From assembly GCA_028275105.1 (NCBI GenBank), contig JAQCNI010000089.1:1-48408 (forward strand): 48,408 bases of DNA. The letters are read 5' to 3'. The notes below the pieces were generated by a model, which saw only the letters and a program-made list of their open reading frames with translations, made no database searches and had not been told where the DNA came from. Both the position numbers and the translations under genes were made by a program. Below, one piece after another: positions 23,765 through 32,180 of the stretch; positions within the stretch are counted from its first letter, which is position 1; every line of letters starts with the position of its first letter. The stretch is from Halorubrum sp. Lineage in GTDB: Archaea; Halobacteriota; Halobacteria; Halobacteriales; Haloferacaceae.

Positions 23765-26161
23765 CTATCCCCCCTCGAATCGGTCGAGCGCGACCGGGAG
23801 CATATCCGAACTGACCCGCTGAAACTCCTCGCGTTCGTGTGCCGGGAGGTACCCGCGGACGCTGTTCCACGACTCGCGGGCGTAGCGAGCGTCGAGGAGG
23901 ACCCGAACGCCGCGCTCGTCCGGGCCGCGGATCACTCGTCCGACGGCCTGTCGAGCCTTGCGGACGGCCGGGACCGTGAGTGCGGTCTCGAATCCGGACT
24001 CGAACCGCCGGTCGTACGCCGTGATCACGGCGCGGGTCCGTGGTCGCGACGTGTCGATGATCGGGACCCCACAGACGATCGCCGCCGCGAGGCGGTCGCC
24101 GCGGTAGTCGACGCCTTCGGTGAGCGTTCCGCGGAGGCTCGTCACGAGTACCTTCCCCGTGCCGGCGAAGAACTCGCCTTTGAGCGACTCGGTCTCGTCG
24201 TCGCCGGAGGACTCGTCGAGAAGGACCGGCTTGTCGAGGCGCTCGTCGAGCCCGTCGGCCAGCCACGCCGCCTCCGCGTAGTTCGGCATCCCGATCAACA
24301 CGTTGCCGTCGCGACTCGCGACGGTCGCCGCCGCATCGAGGTGCGCGAGACGCGTATCCGTCCGCTCACCCGGGTCGCCGCGGTTCCCGTGGGTGAACTT
24401 TGGGGCGTCGACCGCGAAGCTCGCGCGGTTTTCCGGCGGGAACGAGAGCCCGTACGTCCGCTCGACCACCGGTCGACCCCGGCTCGCGAGATGGTCGAGG
24501 CCGGTGACCTCCCGGAATACGTCCATCGGCTCGAGCGTCGCGCTCATCAGCACGCCGCCGCCGAACTCCCCGAGCCGATCGCCGATCGGTTCGCTGGGGA
24601 GACAGTTGTACAGCGCGAGGCTCCCGTTGTACGCCCGCCGCCAGGAGTCCGGCGGGGCGGTCCCGTCGTAGGTGCGTTCGAGATCGATCGCGCGGAAGAA
24701 ATCCGTGTGCCCCTCGCGGTACCACGCGTTGAGGGTCCGGCCGACCCCCGGCGCGGCGCGACGTTTGTCCTCCGATTCCACCGAGTCGAGGACCCGCTTG
24801 ACGACCGCGCCGACGGTCGGCGCCCGCGACCAGACGCGGTCGCCGTACCCCGCCTCGCTCGCCCACGTCGTGATCGCGTCCTCTCCGGGCTCGTCGGGCT
24901 CCCGAAGCGGGACCTCGCCGTCATCGAGTTCCCGCATCGCCGCCCGCCAGTCGGGTCGTTCCCGGTCGAGATGGTCGGTGATCAGTCGATCGACCTCGCC
25001 ACGGAGGTCGGCGTAGAACTCCCTGACCCGTTCCAGTTCGTCGAGGGTCACGTCGCTGTCGGCGAGCTCGCCGCGTACGAGTTCCGCGTCATCGGACTCC
25101 GCGCCGTCGGTTTCGAACGAGAGCGGCTGGACGACGCGCGTGATCTCCGAGACCGCGTCCCGAAGACTGGCGTCGGCAACCGCGTCGCTGACGAGGTCAC
25201 GGACGCGCGGTTCGAGCATGTGTGCCTCGTCGCAGACGACGAACGTCGCCTCGTCGAGCAACGCCCCGGTGAACGTCTCGGTCGTGACGGGGTCGAACGC
25301 GTGGTAGTAATTTCCCACGACGACTTCGACCTCGGGGACGAGTGTGCCCATCACCGAGTGGGGGCACGACCCGTGGCCGGCCGCGAGCCGGACGAGTTCG
25401 TCCGGCCCGACGTGGCCGCGTTCGGCGATGTCGAACGGAACGGCCGCCGCCGGGTCGCCGCCGTCCTCGGGGAGGTCGTCGAGGAATCCGGCGTAAAACG
25501 GACAGAACTCCGTCTCAGCGTGCGTTTCGGTGTCGGGCGGGTACGGCGTCGGCTCGCCGTCGGCGCTGAGATAGTCGGCCGCGGTCCCGCCGTCGGCGGC
25601 GCTTTCGGCGTCACCGTCGCCGTCAACGACGCTTTCGGCGTCACCTCCACTGTCGGCCCCCGAATCCAGCAACCCGACCTGCTGGCTCCGCGCCTCGCTC
25701 ACGAGATTCGAGGCGGTCGTTTCGCCGTCATCGCCGACGAGATTCCGGGTTCGCTCGCGGAGCCCCTCGCAGCGCTCGTACACGTTCCCGCGGTCGATCC
25801 CGCCACGATTCTCGCGGGCGTACGGGCAGACGTCCGCCTTGCCGACGAGCGTCAATCCGGAGACCGGCGCGTACTCCTCCGGGAGGTTACGGTTTATCGT
25901 CGCGAGGTCGGTCTCGAACTGACGGAGCTGCTGTTTGACGCTGGTGAGCACGAACACCCGTTCGAACGGCGAATCCGGGTCGCGGACGCGGTCGATCCCC
26001 GCGGTCAACGCGAGCATCGTTTTACCGGTGCCACACGCTCCCTCGAGCGCGAGGAAGCCACCGTCGCGCGCGGCGTCGACGGCCGCGTCGATGCCGTCAG
26101 CCTGTTCGGGGTACGGCTCCTCGTAGCCGAAGACGTCGGCCCACGGCGGTGCGTCCGTCAC
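23765..26161 (-). CDS. XPD/DinG-like ATP-dependent DNA helicase (superfamily 2)
   Basis: The frame starts with GTG 26161 (TDAPPWADVFGYEEPYPEQADGID) and encodes 798 aa. Walker A is EGACGTGKTMLAL; Walker B is the DEAH box in FVVCDEAHMLEP. Cysteines in ADVCPYARE, YERCEG, EFCPFYAG and GSCPHSV probably bind the XPD-type [4Fe-4S] cluster. The C-terminal helicase domain ends with FESGFETALTVPAVRKARQAVGRVIRGPDERGV, motif VI. It unwinds DNA 5' to 3' in repair. An acidic Asp/Gly/Ala insertion between the second and third Cys lengthens it. The frame stays open upstream of the GTG, but that region belongs to the MFS gene. Confidence 0.92.
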   Translation of the reverse strand: MTDAPPWADVFGYEEPYPEQADGIDAAVDAARDGGFLALEGACGTGKTMLALTAGIDRVRDPDSPFERVFVLTSVKQQLRQFETDLATINRNLPEEYAPVSGLTLVGKADVCPYARENRGGIDRGNVYERCEGLRERTRNLVGDDGETTASNLVSEARSQQVGLLDSGADSGGDAESVVDGDGDAESAADGGTAADYLSADGEPTPYPPDTETHAETEFCPFYAGFLDDLPEDGGDPAAAVPFDIAERGHVGPDELVRLAAGHGSCPHSVMGTLVPEVEVVVGNYYHAFDPVTTETFTGALLDEATFVVCDEAHMLEPRVRDLVSDAVADASLRDAVSEITRVVQPLSFETDGAESDDAELVRGELADSDVTLDELERVREFYADLRGEVDRLITDHLDRERPDWRAAMRELDDGEVPLREPDEPGEDAITTWASEAGYGDRVWSRAPTVGAVVKRVLDSVESEDKRRAAPGVGRTLNAWYREGHTDFFRAIDLERTYDGTAPPDSWRRAYNGSLALYNCLPSEPIGDRLGEFGGGVLMSATLEPMDVFREVTGLDHLASRGRPVVERTYGLSFPPENRASFAVDAPKFTHGNRGDPGERTDTRLAHLDAAATVASRDGNVLIGMPNYAEAAWLADGLDERLDKPVLLDESSGDDETESLKGEFFAGTGKVLVTSLRGTLTEGVDYRGDRLAAAIVCGVPIIDTSRPRTRAVITAYDRRFESGFETALTVPAVRKARQAVGRVIRGPDERGVRVLLDARYARESWNSVRGYLPAHEREEFQRVSSDMLPVALDRFEGG

Positions 26162-26253
26162 TACGACCGAGTTGCGCCCGATCCGGTTTAAACCTTCAGA
26201 GCGCGTTCGGCTATGGGACCGTTCACGGCGACACGCCCGCTTTCGACCGGGCG

Positions 26254-27432
26254 TCACGTCCGTCCGCCCGACGGACGCCCGCCGGGAAGCCGCCCCCGAG
26301 CGTGTATTGCCCCGAGCCCTGCGGCGACGACCAGTATGCCGGCCGCCCCGGCGACGAACGCGGCGTTGAATCCGACGTGTTCGACCGCGACCCCGAGGAC
26401 GCCGCTCCCCGTCGACTCGAGGAACAGCGCCGTCCCGCTGAAGACGGCGTACGCGCTCGCCCGGTTGTCGGCCGGCAGCGAGCCGAGCAGGAACGTGTCG
26501 ACGGCGGGGAACATGGCGTGTATCGTGCCACCCAATAGGACGGTGGCGACGACGAGTCCGGCGACCGACTCGACCAGAACGAGGACGCCGAGCGCGGCGG
26601 AAAACGAGACGAGGATCCCGAGGAGATACGGTATTCGCGGGAGGCGGTCGGCGAGCCGGCCGCCGAACCAGAACCCCGGTAACCCGGCCGCGAAGACGAC
26701 GGTCAGCAGCGTGTTCGCGAGCGCGCTGGAAATCCCCTTCGGTCCGGTGAGGTAGGTGACGTAGAAGTTGAACACGCCCTGCCAGACGAATCCCGGCGCG
26801 CCGACGACGACGACGCCGACGAGGATCAGCGGCCAGTGGTCGAGCGCGGCTCGGAAGTTGCGGTCGGCGCCGGCGCTCTCGGGGAGCGGATCGTGCCTGA
26901 GCACGAGCAGGAGGATCCCGGTGACGAGGAGCGTGCTCCCCGCAAGCAGGAAGAACACCGCGCTCCAGCCCGCGACGAGCAGGACCCCGACGACGACTCC
27001 CGGCGCGACGACGGCCGCCAACTGGCTGGCTGCGCCGTGGATGCCGATCGCCCGTCCACGCCCGCTGGGATACAGTTCGCCGACGAGCGGGATGGCGGCG
27101 ACGAAGTACGCGCCCGAGGCGAGCCCGATGAACAGCGCGCCCGTCTGAAGGTGGCGGATCGACCCGGCGAGCCCAGTTCCGCCGGCCGCGAGCGCCAGCG
27201 CGACGCCGGACCCGAGGACGACGTAGTGTCGGGGGACCCGGGTGAGAACGTAGCCGATCGGGATCCGTGACAGCGCCGAGCCGACCCAAACGAGCGTCGT
27301 GATCGACCCGACGACGGCGGGCGTCGCGGCGAACTCGGTGCCGATCGTCGGGACGAGCGGCGCGAACCCGACGCGGCCGAGGTTGACGAGGAAGACGAGC
27401 CCACAGAGGGTGCCGAACGCGCGGCGGGTCAT
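26254..27432 (-). CDS. Major facilitator superfamily transporter
   Basis: The 392-aa protein has 12 predicted helices. The first loop has GSALSRIPIGYVLTRVPRHYV, the MFS motif-A region, and the second half shows GLPGFWFGGRLADRLPR, its repeat. The family probably exports or imports a small solute; no substrate is evident. Its ATG at 27432 has a possible TATA (GATAAAC) about 55 nt upstream. It is followed by the helicase gene after a 92-nt gap on the same strand. Confidence 0.92.
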   Translation of the reverse strand: MTRRAFGTLCGLVFLVNLGRVGFAPLVPTIGTEFAATPAVVGSITTLVWVGSALSRIPIGYVLTRVPRHYVVLGSGVALALAAGGTGLAGSIRHLQTGALFIGLASGAYFVAAIPLVGELYPSGRGRAIGIHGAASQLAAVVAPGVVVGVLLVAGWSAVFFLLAGSTLLVTGILLLVLRHDPLPESAGADRNFRAALDHWPLILVGVVVVGAPGFVWQGVFNFYVTYLTGPKGISSALANTLLTVVFAAGLPGFWFGGRLADRLPRIPYLLGILVSFSAALGVLVLVESVAGLVVATVLLGGTIHAMFPAVDTFLLGSLPADNRASAYAVFSGTALFLESTGSGVLGVAVEHVGFNAAFVAGAAGILVVAAGLGAIHARGRLPGGRPSGGRT

Positions 27433-27584
27433 TCGGGGCGACGGGGAGTGTAGCGATTCATCGGGAGGGCGTGGGGACGCGGCAGTTTATCGAGACGGCG
27501 CGGTGATGTGACGAGTCTTGAATCTGCGAGCACGACTGATATCCATCAAATCCTGCGGGACGGCGGGGCCGTCTCGCGCCGGGT

Positions 27585-27636
27585 TCCGCCGGGCGTTCGC
27601 CGTGGGCGGGTCCGCCGGGCATTCGCCGTGGGCGGG
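27585..27636. repeat. 26-bp tandem duplication between MFS and HAD genes
   Basis: Two adjacent 26-bp copies (27585-27610 and 27611-27636; TCCGCCGGGCRTTCGCCGTG plus GGCGGG) differ at one base. They lie in the 242-bp gap between the HAD stop and the MFS start. I see no gene in that gap. Confidence 0.85.
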
Positions 27637-27674
27637 GCCGCCGCAAATCGTCCGGAGCGGATCGAGTTTCGTGG

Positions 27675-28334
27675 TCAGTCCGCACAGACGTCAAGGAGGT
27701 CGGACAGCGAGTCGATCTCCCAGGTCGGCCAGACGTTGAGTTCCCAGTCCTCGCGGTGGGGGCGGCGGATGAACGCGGAGTCGACGCCCGCGTTGTGGGC
27801 GGCCTTCACGTCGGACTCGTTGTCGCCGACGAACAGCGCCGAGTCGGCGTCGAGATCTCCCAACGCCCGCTCGAGGTAGTGGGGGTTCGGCTTTCGGAGC
27901 TGGAGGCTGTGGATCGTCGGCTCGCGGCCGTAGGCCGCCCCGAACTCCTCGAACCCGTCAAAGTGGTCGACGAGGAAGTCGACCGTCGCCTGTTGGTTCG
28001 AGGAGACGATCCCCATCTCCACGTCGAGGTCGGACAGGGTACCGAGGTCGTCGTACGGGGTCTTGCGGCCCGCGCGCGCCTCCTGCTGTTGGGCCCGCGA
28101 GACGACCTCGTCGCGCGTCCGCCAGAACGACCCCGCGTCGAGGTCGTACGTCTGACAGACGGTGCCGACGCTGCCGGGGGTCGCGCCGATGGTCATCCGC
28201 TCTACGTCGTCCGGATCGGGGTCGTCGACCCCACACTCCTCGAATGCGTCCCGGGTCGCCTCCCGGAGCACGTTGAAGCGCGTGCGGCCCACGAGAACAC
28301 CGTCGTTGTCGAACACGACGGTATCGTAGCTCAT
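27675..28334 (-). CDS. HAD-superfamily phosphatase
   Basis: The 219-aa hydrolase has motif I DTVVFDNDGVLV with nucleophile Asp, motif II GIVSSNQQ, motif III Lys in LRKPNPHYLERAL, and motif IV FVGDNESDVKAAHNAGVDS. A cap domain lies between motifs I and II, as in phosphoglycolate phosphatase-like enzymes. I choose ATG 28334 because the TATA box CCTTTTATCC (28355-28364) lies 21-30 nt upstream. The ATG nine bases earlier would be too close to it. The substrate is unknown. Confidence 0.92.
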   Translation of the reverse strand: MSYDTVVFDNDGVLVGRTRFNVLREATRDAFEECGVDDPDPDDVERMTIGATPGSVGTVCQTYDLDAGSFWRTRDEVVSRAQQQEARAGRKTPYDDLGTLSDLDVEMGIVSSNQQATVDFLVDHFDGFEEFGAAYGREPTIHSLQLRKPNPHYLERALGDLDADSALFVGDNESDVKAAHNAGVDSAFIRRPHREDWELNVWPTWEIDSLSDLLDVCAD

Positions 28335-28354
28335 GCGGTACATCCTCCCTCAAC

Positions 28355-28364
28355 GGATAAAAGG
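28355..28364 (-). promoter_or_regulatory. TATA box of the HAD phosphatase gene
   Basis: CCTTTTATCC on the minus strand predicts transcription starting at about 28333-28336, i.e. at the ATG at 28334, supporting that start. Confidence 0.6.
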
Positions 28365-28448
28365 GTTTCAGTACCACGGCGCGCCACGACGATGTGGCCG
28401 TGCCGGCGTGGCTGGCGTTTTATCACCACCGGGATCGACGGCCGTGGT

Positions 28449-28898
28449 ATGCGCGTCAGCGTCATCGGCGGAAGCACGGTCCCACCGGACACGGCGGCCG
28501 TCGCGACGGAGTTGGGGTCGATCCTCGCGAATCGGGGACACACCGTCGTCTGTGGCGGGCTGAGCGGAGTCATGGAGGCGGTCTGCCGCGGCGCCTCCGA
28601 AGCCGGCGGCGAGACGATCGGGATCCTGCCGACCGACGACCGGACGGACGCGAACCCACACGTCAGCGTCCCGATCGCGACCGGACTGGGTCACGCCCGC
28701 AACGCTCTCGTCGTCTCGAACGCCGAGGCCGCGGTCGCGGTCGACGGGTCCCACGGGACCCTCTCGGAGGTCGGGCTCGCGCTCGCGTACGGTCGACCCG
28801 TCGCCGGCCTCGATACGCACGACGTCGACGGGATCGAGGCGGTCGCGTCGCCCGTGGCCGCGGTGGAGTACGTTGAGGCCGCCGTCGACGGCGACTGA
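28449..28898 (+). CDS. SLOG/LOG-like Rossmann-fold protein (TIGR00725 type)
   Basis: The 149-aa protein reads MRVSVIGGSTVPPDTAAVA, GHTVVCGGLSGVMEAVCRGASEAGGETIGILP and AVAVDGSHGTLSEVGLALAYGRPV. This is the lysine-decarboxylase-like/LOG nucleotide-binding fold (GGxxGxM and GxxGTLxE). Members bind or cleave nucleotides or nucleoside phosphates; the short TIGR00725 group has no settled role. GTTTTATC about 27 nt upstream suggests a leaderless transcript, divergent from the HAD gene. Confidence 0.88.
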   Translation: MRVSVIGGSTVPPDTAAVATELGSILANRGHTVVCGGLSGVMEAVCRGASEAGGETIGILPTDDRTDANPHVSVPIATGLGHARNALVVSNAEAAVAVDGSHGTLSEVGLALAYGRPVAGLDTHDVDGIEAVASPVAAVEYVEAAVDGD

Positions 28899-28911
28899 AT
28901 CGGCGTCCCGC

Positions 28912-28957
28912 GGGTTCGAACCGGTTTCCGGGTTCGAACCGGTTTCCGGGTTCGACC
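28912..28957. repeat. 18-bp repeat derived from the aspS 3' end
   Basis: GGGTTCGAACCGGTTTCC occurs twice in tandem (28912-28929, 28930-28947) with a third partial copy. It resembles the last codons of aspS (GGGTTCGAGCCGATTC at 28965-28980), so the 3' end of aspS has probably been duplicated beyond its stop. Confidence 0.7.
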
Positions 28958-28961
28958 AGCC

Positions 28962-30266
28962 TCAGGGTTCGAGCCGATTCGGGTCGCGCGGGAACATGAT
29001 CGCCTCCTTGATGTTGTCGAGGTCGGCGACCTGCTGGACGAGGCGGTCGATCCCGAGGCCGTACCCCCCGTGTGGGGGGGTGCCGAAGCTCAGCGCCTCG
29101 ATGTAGAACTCGAAGTTCGCCTGCTCGACCCCCTCCGCCTCCATCACCTCGACCATGCGGTCGACGTGGTGTTCACGCTGGCCGCCCGAGGAGAGCTCCT
29201 GTCCCTTGTAGATGAGGTCGAACTTCCGGGAGGCGATCTCGTCGCCCTCGACGTCCTGCATGTAATAGAACTTCTCGTCCGGGTAGCCGACGACGAAAAA
29301 GGCCGGCTGGCCCTGCGCCTCGAAGTACTCGCCGAGCAGTTTCTCTCCCTCGGTGTCGAGGTCGGTCGGGTCGTCGGGGAAGTGACCGAACTCGGTCTCT
29401 AAGACGTTCAGCGCCTCATCGAACGTGATCCGCGGGAAGTCGTCCTCCGGAACCTCGAGGTCGACGTCCAGCAGGTCGAGTTCGCGGTCCGCCCCCTCGA
29501 CGACCGCCCGGATCGCGTACCGGAGCGACTCCTCTTGGACGTCCATCACGTCGTGGTGGTCGTCGATGTACGCGAGTTCGACGTCGAACATCGCGATCTC
29601 CGAGACGTGCCGGGAGGTCGCGAAGTCCTCGGCGCGGAACGCCGTCCCGGTCTCGTAGACGGCCTCGTAGCCGGCGGCCATCAGGATCTGCTTGTATAAC
29701 TGCGGGCTCTGCGAGAGGAACGCGTCGCGGTCGTAGTAGAGGATCGGAAACAGCTCGGCGCCACCCTCCGCGCCGCCCTTCGAGATCAGCGGCGTCTTGA
29801 TGTCGACGAACCCCTGCTCGTCGAACCACTCCTCCATCGCGGTCATCAGCTTCGAGCGGAGCGTGACCACCGCGGCCGTCGCCGGCTTCCGGAGGTCGAG
29901 CGCGCGGTTGTCGAGGCGAGTCGAGAGGTCGACGTCGATATCCTTGGATATCTCCAACGGAAGCGGCGAGTCGGCCGCGTCGAGGACTTCGTACTCCGTC
30001 GGCGCGATCTCGACGCCGCCCGGTGCCTGATCGCTCTCGATCGGTTCGCCGCCGACCCGGACGACGTCCTCCGAGCGGGCGTCGCCGACCGCCTCGAACA
30101 GTTCCGGCTCGCGCTCCTCCTTGAACACGACTTGGATAAGTCCCTCGCGGTCGCGGACGATGAGGAACACCAACCCGCCGAGGTCGCGGATTTCGTGGAC
30201 GTGGCCCGCGATCGCGACCGACTCGGCGTCCGGTTCGACGGCCGACGTATGAGTTCGCTCGATCAT
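28962..30266 (-). CDS. aspS: Aspartate--tRNA(Asp/Asn) ligase
   Basis: The 434-aa archaeal-type class-IIb synthetase has an N-terminal OB fold for the anticodon ([27 protein letters not shown]). The catalytic domain has motif 2 ([25 protein letters not shown]) and motif 3 ([17 protein letters not shown]). Archaeal enzymes of this length are often non-discriminating and also charge tRNA(Asn) for later amidation. No asnS or gatCAB gene is in view to decide. The ATG at 30266 is clear. Confidence 0.96.
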   Translation of the reverse strand: MIERTHTSAVEPDAESVAIAGHVHEIRDLGGLVFLIVRDREGLIQVVFKEEREPELFEAVGDARSEDVVRVGGEPIESDQAPGGVEIAPTEYEVLDAADSPLPLEISKDIDVDLSTRLDNRALDLRKPATAAVVTLRSKLMTAMEEWFDEQGFVDIKTPLISKGGAEGGAELFPILYYDRDAFLSQSPQLYKQILMAAGYEAVYETGTAFRAEDFATSRHVSEIAMFDVELAYIDDHHDVMDVQEESLRYAIRAVVEGADRELDLLDVDLEVPEDDFPRITFDEALNVLETEFGHFPDDPTDLDTEGEKLLGEYFEAQGQPAFFVVGYPDEKFYYMQDVEGDEIASRKFDLIYKGQELSSGGQREHHVDRMVEVMEAEGVEQANFEFYIEALSFGTPPHGGYGLGIDRLVQQVADLDNIKEAIMFPRDPNRLEP

Positions 30267-30396
30267 GGATACTCGTTACGTCGAACTGGCCCGGCGTCCG
30301 TCATAGGCCTGTCGTCTCGACGCGGCCGGAACCGGGGGTACGGTACGGTTTCGGGCCGAATACGGGCACGCGAGCGGGGGGCGTACCCCGTCGTCG

Positions 30397-31851
30397 TCAA
30401 ACCGTCCCTTCCGACCGATCGAGCCGGTCGTTTACCGCCGTCTCCGCCCGCCGGAGCACCGCTCGGATCGGGAGATCCGTGGCCTCGGCGACCGCCGCCG
30501 CGTCGTCGTACTCGGCGCTCACGTCGTACACGTCGCCGTCGGCGGTCGCGGCGATCTTTACTCCAACTTCGTGATCGGTTCCATTTACCGTCAGCGTCAC
30601 CGTTTCGAACGACCGCTCGGCGATCCAGCGGTGGCTCGCGGCCGCCCGTCGCACGCCGAGGGTTCCGGTTTCCCTCGCGAGTCGCTCCGCGACCGCCTCG
30701 GCGTCCTCGGGCTTACAGATCACCTTCACCAGATGCCCGGGTCGCGATTTCTTCATCGTGGTCGGGACGACGGTCACGTCCCGCGCGCCGGCGTCAGCGA
30801 GCGTCTCCTGGAGGCCGCCGAGCGCCTCCGGCGCCGCGTCGTCGAGGTTCGTTTCGAGGACGGCGATGTCGTCGCGGACGAGTTCCGCCGGATCCGTGCC
30901 CTCGCGTGCTCGATCAACCGACTCCCCGCCGTCGCCGAGGAAAACGCGAAGCACGTTCGGATGATTCTCGAACGTCGCGTCTCCCGCCCCGTAGCCGACG
31001 GTCTCAACGTCGAGGGCGGGCAGTCGATCGACGCCCTCGGCGACCGCGGCGAGGATCGCGGCCCCGGTCGGCGTGAACAGCTCGCGGTCGACCGGCCCGC
31101 CGATCACCGAGAGGTCGGCGCCCGCCGCGACCTCGGTCGTCGCCGGCGCGGGGACCGGGTAGACGCCGTGGTCCATTTCGACGTCGCCGCCGCCGGTCGC
31201 GACCGGGGTGGTGACGACGCGGTCGGGAGCGAGGTCGTTCACGAGCAGCGCCGCGCCGACCACGTCGGCGATCGCATCGTCCGCGCCGACCTCATGGAAG
31301 TGGATCTCCTCGAGGTCGGTTCCGTGGACCGACGCCTCGGCGCGGCCCAGACGCTCGAAGGCGTCGAGGGCGACCGACTCGACCGGGGCTGAGAGACCTA
31401 GCGACTCGACGAGCGCGACGACTTCGGGATAGCTACGGTGGGTGCCGGCCCCCTCGGCGTGGGTGTGCTCTGCGTGGGTGTGATCGCTGCCGTGATCGTG
31501 TCCGTGGTCGTGATCATGCTCGTGCTTGTGGTCGTGATCATGCTCGTGCTTGTGGTCGTGATCATGCTCGTGCTTGTGGTCGTGATCATGCTCGTGCTTG
31601 TGGTCGTGATCGCCCCCATCCACCGCCGATCGATCGCCCTCACGCACCTCGTCTGACGCCGATTCCGCGAGGAGTACGTCCACGGTCGTCGCTCGGATCC
31701 CGTTTTTCGTCGTCTCTCCGACCTCGTACCGGACCGGGAGCCGGTCGGTCACGGGCGAAAGAACGTCGGGATCGGCGCCTGCCGCGACCAGTGCGGCGCA
31801 GATCATGTCGCCGGCGGCGCCGGTCCGGCCGTCGAAGACGAGCGTTCGCAT
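30397..31851 (-). CDS. larC: LarC-like nickel-insertion protein with histidine-repeat linker
   Basis: ATG 31851 gives 484 aa. MRTLVFDGRTGAAGDMICAALVAAGADP is the LarC start and VDREL-FTPTGAAILAA with TNLDDAAPEALGGLQETLADAGARDV belongs to its C-terminal half. LarC inserts nickel into the pincer cofactor used by lactate racemase. Residues about 80-125 form a His/Asp/Lys repeat (HDHDHKHE four times, then HDHGHDHGSDHTHAEHTHAE) that probably stores or collects metal. The larA, larB and larE partners are absent here. The frame stays open upstream of this ATG, but a TATA element about 27 nt before it supports the choice. Confidence 0.92.
   Translation of the reverse strand: MRTLVFDGRTGAAGDMICAALVAAGADPDVLSPVTDRLPVRYEVGETTKNGIRATTVDVLLAESASDEVREGDRSAVDGGDHDHKHEHDHDHKHEHDHDHKHEHDHDHKHEHDHDHGHDHGSDHTHAEHTHAEGAGTHRSYPEVVALVESLGLSAPVESVALDAFERLGRAEASVHGTDLEEIHFHEVGADDAIADVVGAALLVNDLAPDRVVTTPVATGGGDVEMDHGVYPVPAPATTEVAAGADLSVIGGPVDRELFTPTGAAILAAVAEGVDRLPALDVETVGYGAGDATFENHPNVLRVFLGDGGESVDRAREGTDPAELVRDDIAVLETNLDDAAPEALGGLQETLADAGARDVTVVPTTMKKSRPGHLVKVICKPEDAEAVAERLARETGTLGVRRAAASHRWIAERSFETVTLTVNGTDHEVGVKIAATADGDVYDVSAEYDDAAAVAEATDLPIRAVLRRAETAVNDRLDRSEGTV
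31507..31602. repeat. 24-bp tandem repeat (x4) in larC
   Basis: Four perfect units of 24 bp (31507-31530, 31531-31554, 31555-31578, 31579-31602; each GTCGTGATCATGCTCGTGCT plus TGTG) encode the repeated HDHDHKHE. Perfect identity implies recent expansion or gene conversion. Confidence 0.95.
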
Positions 31852-31875
31852 ACCACGTCCGAGGCGATCCCGGAA

Positions 31876-31882
31876 CAAATAC
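31876..31882 (-). promoter_or_regulatory. TATA box of larC
   Basis: TATTTGT on the minus strand lies 25-31 nt before ATG 31851, predicting a leaderless mRNA and fixing the start. Confidence 0.5.
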
Positions 31883-32060
31883 CCCGTGGTCCGGGGCACG
31901 AGTCGCGTGAGGGGCATCCGTCTCGGCCCGAAAAGCGATCCGAACACGGCCGGATCTCGTGCCGAGTGACCGGCGATCGTGTGGCCGCGTCGCCGCCCGC
32001 CCGACGGCGAAAACGCACGGTTACGACGGCGTTTTACGTGAGGACTTCCTACCGTGGCAT

Positions 32061-32180
32061 ATGGTGACACAGTCCGCCGCGGTCCCCGGTTTTTCCGGAT
32101 GGACCGGCGGCACCGAGACGGGCAACAGGCTTATTTCGGAACCGGATGGAGGTACGGGTACCTCCCACGAGGAATTATGA
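32061..32180 (+). other. Possible upstream short ORF before cdc48
   Basis: A 39-codon frame starts at ATG 32061 and ends in a TGA that overlaps the cdc48 ATG (ATGA at 32177-32180). A TATA-like GCGTTTTACG lies about 27 nt before it, as for a leaderless gene. The peptide (start [20 protein letters not shown]) resembles nothing I know. It could be a leader peptide coupling translation of cdc48, or chance. Nothing else is seen between 31852 and 32177. Confidence 0.3.
32148..32165. promoter_or_regulatory. Perfect palindrome before cdc48
   Basis: GGAGGTACGGGTACCTCC has 8-bp perfect arms around GG, ending 11 nt before the ATG and about 12 nt after a TATA-like CTTATTTC (32129-32136). It could be an operator overlapping the transcription start or a leader hairpin that also contains a GGAGG ribosome-binding sequence. 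Confidence 0.4.

Noticed and set aside
26162..27289. Upstream in-frame extension of the XPD-like helicase
   Set aside because: The extension lies inside the MFS gene on the same strand in another frame and is Arg/Gly/Pro-rich; the GTG at 26161 fits the family N-terminus.
31507..31602. Regular 24-bp repeats as a possible CRISPR array
   Set aside because: Units are contiguous without spacers and encode an in-frame HDHDHKHE repeat in LarC.
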